From NCBI GenBank assembly GCA_036508635.1, contig DATCGY010000128.1:1-8450 (forward strand): a stretch of DNA of 8,450 bases, in the 5' to 3' direction. Shown here piece after piece: positions 6,059-8,450 of this stretch. The stretch is from FEN-727 sp036508635. GTDB lineage: Bacteria > Actinomycetota > Geothermincolia > Fen-727 > Anoxymicrobiaceae. The position numbers were made by a program, and so were the translations under genes. The notes under the pieces were generated by a model that saw only the letters and a program-made list of their open reading frames with translations, did no database searches and had not been told where the DNA came from. Within the stretch, counting starts at the first letter, position 1, and every line of letters begins with the position of its first letter.

Positions 6059-7300
6059 TCAAGTGGGCACGTTGTGTGGCTCCGGGATGAGTGATCGTTC
6101 GCATGGCTGCGCGTTGTAGTAGCCGTACTTGGTCACGGATCCCAGCATGGCCTTGACGTTCTCGGGCCTTGCGTTGGGCGGCACCTCGCAGCCCGAAGCC
6201 ATTATGTAGCCACCGCCCTTGCCTACCTCCTCTATCAACCGGTGGCAATACTCGTCCACCTCCGAGGACGAAGCCAGGCAGAGCATGTCCGGCGGCACGT
6301 CTCCCATGATGCACATCCGGTCGCCTATGACCTCCTTGGCCAGGAAGATATTGCTCGGCCCGTCGAACTCCACGACGCAGTTTCCCGCCGGCAACTCGCG
6401 GAGCTTTTCGAGGTTGAGGTCCCAGTTGCCATCGCAGTGCAACACCACCTCAATACCAGCGGCCACCAGCCTGTCCACCAGGCTCTTGAGCGAGGGAAAC
6501 GCGAGCTCGTTGAACATCTTCGGCGATAGGAAGTCGTTGGAGGACCTGTGCAGGAACAACTGGGCCCTCGGGATGCCCACGAGCGCGCAGATGACCCTGG
6601 TGATGAAGTAATAGCCCTCTGTGAGATCCTCGGCGGCCCTGGCAACCTCCTCGGGACGCGCCCTGCAGTCCTTCACAAACGGCATCAACCCGCGGGCGAG
6701 CGAGAAGCTGTCGAACGCCACCTCGGGCAGGAAGCCGTAAAGGGTCGTGACGCCGCGCCGCCTCCAGGAGTCGAACTCCAGCCTCCAGCCGGCAAGGTGG
6801 TGAACCATCCTCGGCATTACGTACGTGAACGCGCCAAAGCCCTCGTCTATGTTGTCCCATGCGCGCGCTATCATTTTAAGGAAAAAACCGATATACGAAA
6901 GGCGCCCCCACCTGCGCGCCATGTCGCTCACCCATGCGTAATCCTCGGCCTTCATGATCTCCGTCTCGAGGAGCTGGCAGATGCTGTCCGCCGGAAGGTC
7001 AATGCCCGGCCAGCGAGCTTTCATCGGCATAATCAGGGAGTAGACCTCGGGGTAACGCGGGTTCACCGGGTAGTAGGCATCCCACGGCCCCAGCTCGTCG
7101 AAGCACTTGTCGATCGCCGCGAGGTACTTCTTGCGCTCGCTCCACAGCTCGTGGACGGTTATGCCCGCGTACTTCGCGGCGAAGTAGTAGATAAACGGGC
7201 TCGAAGGCACCCTGTCCGGGACCTGAAGGTTTATCACGGCCTGGAGGCGCTCCTCGGTAGTCATGGTGTCCCGGGGCTGCAGCATTATCCTTTTCTTCAT
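6059..7300 (-). CDS. Uroporphyrinogen decarboxylase (URO-D)-family protein, probable corrinoid-dependent methyltransferase
   Basis: The 413-residue protein starts at ATG 7300, with GAGAGG 6 nt upstream. The N-terminal MTTEERLQAVINLQVPDRVP (13-32) is the opening of the URO-D-like methyltransferase family (MtaA/CmuA type), which moves methyl groups between corrinoid proteins and an acceptor such as a thiol. The TIM-barrel C-terminal half contains VVLHCDGNWD (285-294) and MASGCEVPPNARPENVKAM (367-385). In MtaA-type enzymes a zinc is held by an H-x-C motif and a later Cys. Here the later Cys is C371, but the first motif is H288-C289-D290-G, so the usual Cys position holds Asp. Adjacent corrinoid proteins strongly favour methyl transfer over heme synthesis. 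Lying 79 nt upstream is a degraded paralogue that shares both its ends. The substrate is unknown. Confidence 0.88.
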   Translation of the reverse strand: MKKRIMLQPRDTMTTEERLQAVINLQVPDRVPSSPFIYYFAAKYAGITVHELWSERKKYLAAIDKCFDELGPWDAYYPVNPRYPEVYSLIMPMKARWPGIDLPADSICQLLETEIMKAEDYAWVSDMARRWGRLSYIGFFLKMIARAWDNIDEGFGAFTYVMPRMVHHLAGWRLEFDSWRRRGVTTLYGFLPEVAFDSFSLARGLMPFVKDCRARPEEVARAAEDLTEGYYFITRVICALVGIPRAQLFLHRSSNDFLSPKMFNELAFPSLKSLVDRLVAAGIEVVLHCDGNWDLNLEKLRELPAGNCVVEFDGPSNIFLAKEVIGDRMCIMGDVPPDMLCLASSSEVDEYCHRLIEEVGKGGGYIMASGCEVPPNARPENVKAMLGSVTKYGYYNAQPCERSLIPEPHNVPT

Positions 7301-7379
7301 TGCTGACCTCTCTTTTTATCCCTGTTGCAGTGAGCGCCGGCCTCAAGCGTACAACCTTGAAGAATCGGGGCGTGTTCCT

Positions 7380-7567
7380 CTAAGCGACGGCGGGAACCTT
7401 TTCTTGTCCAAGGCTATAGTAGCCATATTTCACCACCGATTCCATCATCGCCTTGACGTTCTCCGGCTTGGCGTTTGGCGCCATCTCACAACCCGGTTGA
7501 TAGCCGCCTGCAGGCGTTCCTCCGATGTCATGGTGTCCCTCTCGTGAAGCTTCTTTGTGATATTCAC
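7380..7567 (-). pseudogene. Remnant of a second URO-D-family methyltransferase gene: both ends kept, centre deleted, frame broken
   Basis: On the minus strand a GTG at 7567, preceded by AAGGGGG about 8 nt upstream, opens a frame with residues KKLHERDTMTSEERLQAAIN. It parallels residues 1-24 of the intact neighbour (LQPRDTMTTEERLQAVIN). At about 7491-7497 the homology jumps to the extreme C-terminus: GCEMAPNAKPENVKAMM, then KYGYYS, ending at the TAG at 7380-7382, parallel to residues 370-395 of the neighbour (GCEVPPNARPENVKAML, KYGYY). The two parts are in different frames. Relative to the neighbour about 345 codons (roughly 1 kb) are missing. The pieces differ from the intact gene at many positions, so this is an older, diverged paralogue and not a recent partial duplication. 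It lies between the corrinoid gene (53 nt) and the intact URO-D gene (79 nt), implying the operon once encoded two such enzymes. No functional product is expected. Confidence 0.85.
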
Positions 7568-7620
7568 TATTCGGCCCCCTTCTGATCGTTCACAGGCGAT
7601 GCTCCGTGTGTCCCGCGGGA

Positions 7621-8262
7621 TTATGGCGTGATAAGGTCTGCCCCCAAGAAATTTTCGGCCAGCCGCACCGCCTCGGACGGGTCCTTGCCGTAAGCGTCCG
7701 CGCCGCAGAATTCGAGCACTTTCTCGTTGACGGGACCACCACCGATTATCATCTTGACCGAGTCTCGCAGGCCGGCTTCCTCGAAGGCGTCGACTGTAGC
7801 CTTCATGGATTCGAACGCCAGGGTCAGCAACCCGGACAGCGCCACCAGGCCCGCGCCGGTCTCCTTCGCTTTCGTCACGAAAGCCTGCGGAGCTACGTCG
7901 ACGCCCAGGTCGTGCACGTCGTATCCCGCGCAGTTAAGCATGGTGGCCACTATGTTCTTTCCGATGTCGTGTATGTCCCCCTGGGCGGTTCCGATAACCA
8001 CGGCGCCCCTTGCCGGTGCGCCGTCGCCCTTCAAGCTCGGCTCGATGATGGCGACCGCCTGGTTGAAGATGTCCGAGGAGAGGATGAGGTCCGGCAGGAA
8101 GTACTCCTTGGCCTCGAACCGGTTCCCGACCGTGGACATACCGTTCCGCAGGGCTTCCACAAGGGCAAGCGGATCGGTCCCGTCGTCCAGCGCACTTCGA
8201 ACCGCCGCGAGGGTCCTCTCCTCGTCCACATCCGCTATCAAAGCAGCGATATCATCGCTCAT
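7621..8262 (-). CDS. Corrinoid (B12-binding) protein, MtaC/MtbC type
   Basis: The 213-residue protein has the standard length of the small methyltransferase corrinoid proteins. Residues 1-80 form the helical cap domain (MSTVGNRFEAKEYFLPDLIL is typical). Residues 85-210 form the Rossmann-like B12 domain, with the cobalt-binding DxHxxG motif at D96-I-H98-D-I-G101, SGLLT at 143-147 and GGG at 174-176. His98 would be the lower axial ligand of cobalt. The protein shuttles methyl groups between a substrate-specific methyltransferase and a second methyltransferase such as the URO-D-family protein encoded downstream. I choose ATG 8262 because GGAAGGAG precedes it at about 7 nt; the in-frame GTG at 8271 overlaps that RBS. 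The gene overlaps the upstream corrinoid gene by 11 nt, indicating translational coupling. A 10-bp palindrome TCCCGCGGGA (7611-7620) abuts the stop codon. Confidence 0.93.
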   Translation of the reverse strand: MSDDIAALIADVDEERTLAAVRSALDDGTDPLALVEALRNGMSTVGNRFEAKEYFLPDLILSSDIFNQAVAIIEPSLKGDGAPARGAVVIGTAQGDIHDIGKNIVATMLNCAGYDVHDLGVDVAPQAFVTKAKETGAGLVALSGLLTLAFESMKATVDAFEEAGLRDSVKMIIGGGPVNEKVLEFCGADAYGKDPSEAVRLAENFLGADLITP

Positions 8263-8450
8263 CCGAATCACTCCTTCCCGTAAACAACTTCATGAATTTG
8301 ACCGCGTCTGAGGCGTCGCGGCTCCAGGCATCCGCCCCGGCGAAGTCGCACACGCGCTGGGAAACAGCGCCTCCGCCGAGCATTATCTTGACCCGCTGCC
8401 GCAGTCCCTCACGCTCGAACGCGGCGACCGTCTCGCGTAGCGACTCGTAG
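8252..8450 (-). CDS. Second corrinoid (B12-binding) protein, C-terminal part (runs off the right edge)
   Basis: Sixty-five codons plus a TGA at 8252-8254 are visible; the 5' end is outside the window. The visible sequence (YESLRETVAAFEREGLRQRV, then KIMLGGGAVSQRVCDFAGADAW) aligns with residues 150-191 of the adjacent corrinoid protein (FESMKATVDAFEEAGLRDSV, then KMIIGGGPVNEKVLEFCGADAY), covering the last strands and helices of the B12-binding domain including the GGG nucleotide-loop motif. It is therefore a diverged tandem paralogue. Its cobalt-binding DxHxxG motif should lie just beyond the window edge and cannot be verified. The 11-nt overlap with the next gene shows that both are on one transcript. 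Two different corrinoid proteins suggest two methyl-donor specificities or a duplication. Confidence 0.85.
   Translation of the reverse strand, partial: YESLRETVAAFEREGLRQRVKIMLGGGAVSQRVCDFAGADAWSRDASDAVKFMKLFTGRSDSDER

Noticed and set aside
5874..6119. Plus-strand 81-codon frame in the gap, running into the URO-D gene
   Set aside because: Low-complexity Gly/Pro/Arg composition, overlap with the URO-D 3' end and no RBS; likely a chance frame.
6548..7306. 252-codon plus-strand frame opposite the URO-D gene
   Set aside because: It is a GC-driven antisense frame without recognisable motifs; the minus strand encodes a well-conserved URO-D-family protein.
7611..7620. Palindrome TCCCGCGGGA next to the corrinoid stop codon
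   Set aside because: Only 10 bp with no loop and no following T-run; too short to call a terminator or operator.
7606..8283. 225-codon plus-strand frame opposite the corrinoid gene
   Set aside because: The minus strand carries the DxHxxG corrinoid protein with all expected motifs; the plus frame shows no domain signature.
1..8450. CRISPR arrays, tRNA/rRNA genes, insertion sequences, cobalamin riboswitch
   Set aside because: Looked for on both strands; no regularly spaced repeats, tRNA-like folds, transposase motifs or B12-box-like leader were recognisable by eye.

Overview
The window is GC-rich (about 60% by eye) bacterial DNA with tightly packed genes. Its content suggests an anaerobic bacterium with corrinoid-dependent methyl transfer: two adjacent corrinoid (B12-binding) proteins, a uroporphyrinogen-decarboxylase (URO-D)-type methyltransferase, and the fossil of a second one. 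A SpoIID/LytB-type cell-wall protein with the hallmark motif at its N-terminal side, an MMPL/RND exporter, a carotenoid-isomerase-like flavoprotein and an SDR would fit an uncultured anaerobic Actinomycetota lineage. That placement is inference only; no rRNA or other marker gene is present.

Layout. Left edge, minus strand: the 5' end of a secreted NHL/beta-propeller protein (1-243). A divergent intergenic region follows (244-452) with three helically phased GTTAA repeats. On the plus strand come an FAD-dependent oxidoreductase that lacks its whole central part (453-1019), a classical short-chain dehydrogenase (1111-1926) and a membrane-anchored, Cys-rich SpoIID/LytB-domain protein (2069-3223). 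Everything to the right is on the minus strand and read right to left: the end of a corrinoid protein (8252-8450), a complete corrinoid protein overlapping it by 11 nt (7621-8262), a URO-D-like pseudogene keeping only its two ends (7380-7567), an intact URO-D-like methyltransferase (6059-7300), a 313-base non-coding, strongly structured stretch (5746-6058), and a 12-TM MMPL transporter (3283-5745) with its own extended -10 promoter.

How the genes fit together: the right-hand cluster looks like a methyl-transfer module in which URO-D-family proteins move a methyl group to or from the cobalt of the small corrinoid proteins. The substrate cannot be read from the window. The left cluster (flavoprotein, SDR, SpoIID, MMPL) suggests lipid/isoprenoid and envelope metabolism, but no pathway is demonstrable.

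The most noteworthy observations are two independent genes whose N- and C-termini are preserved while about 300 or more central residues are gone (453-1019 in frame, 7380-7567 out of frame), and an MMPL transporter whose two expected proton-relay Asp-Tyr pairs appear to be replaced by Thr-Phe and Asn-Phe. I did not find a convincing wholly new system.
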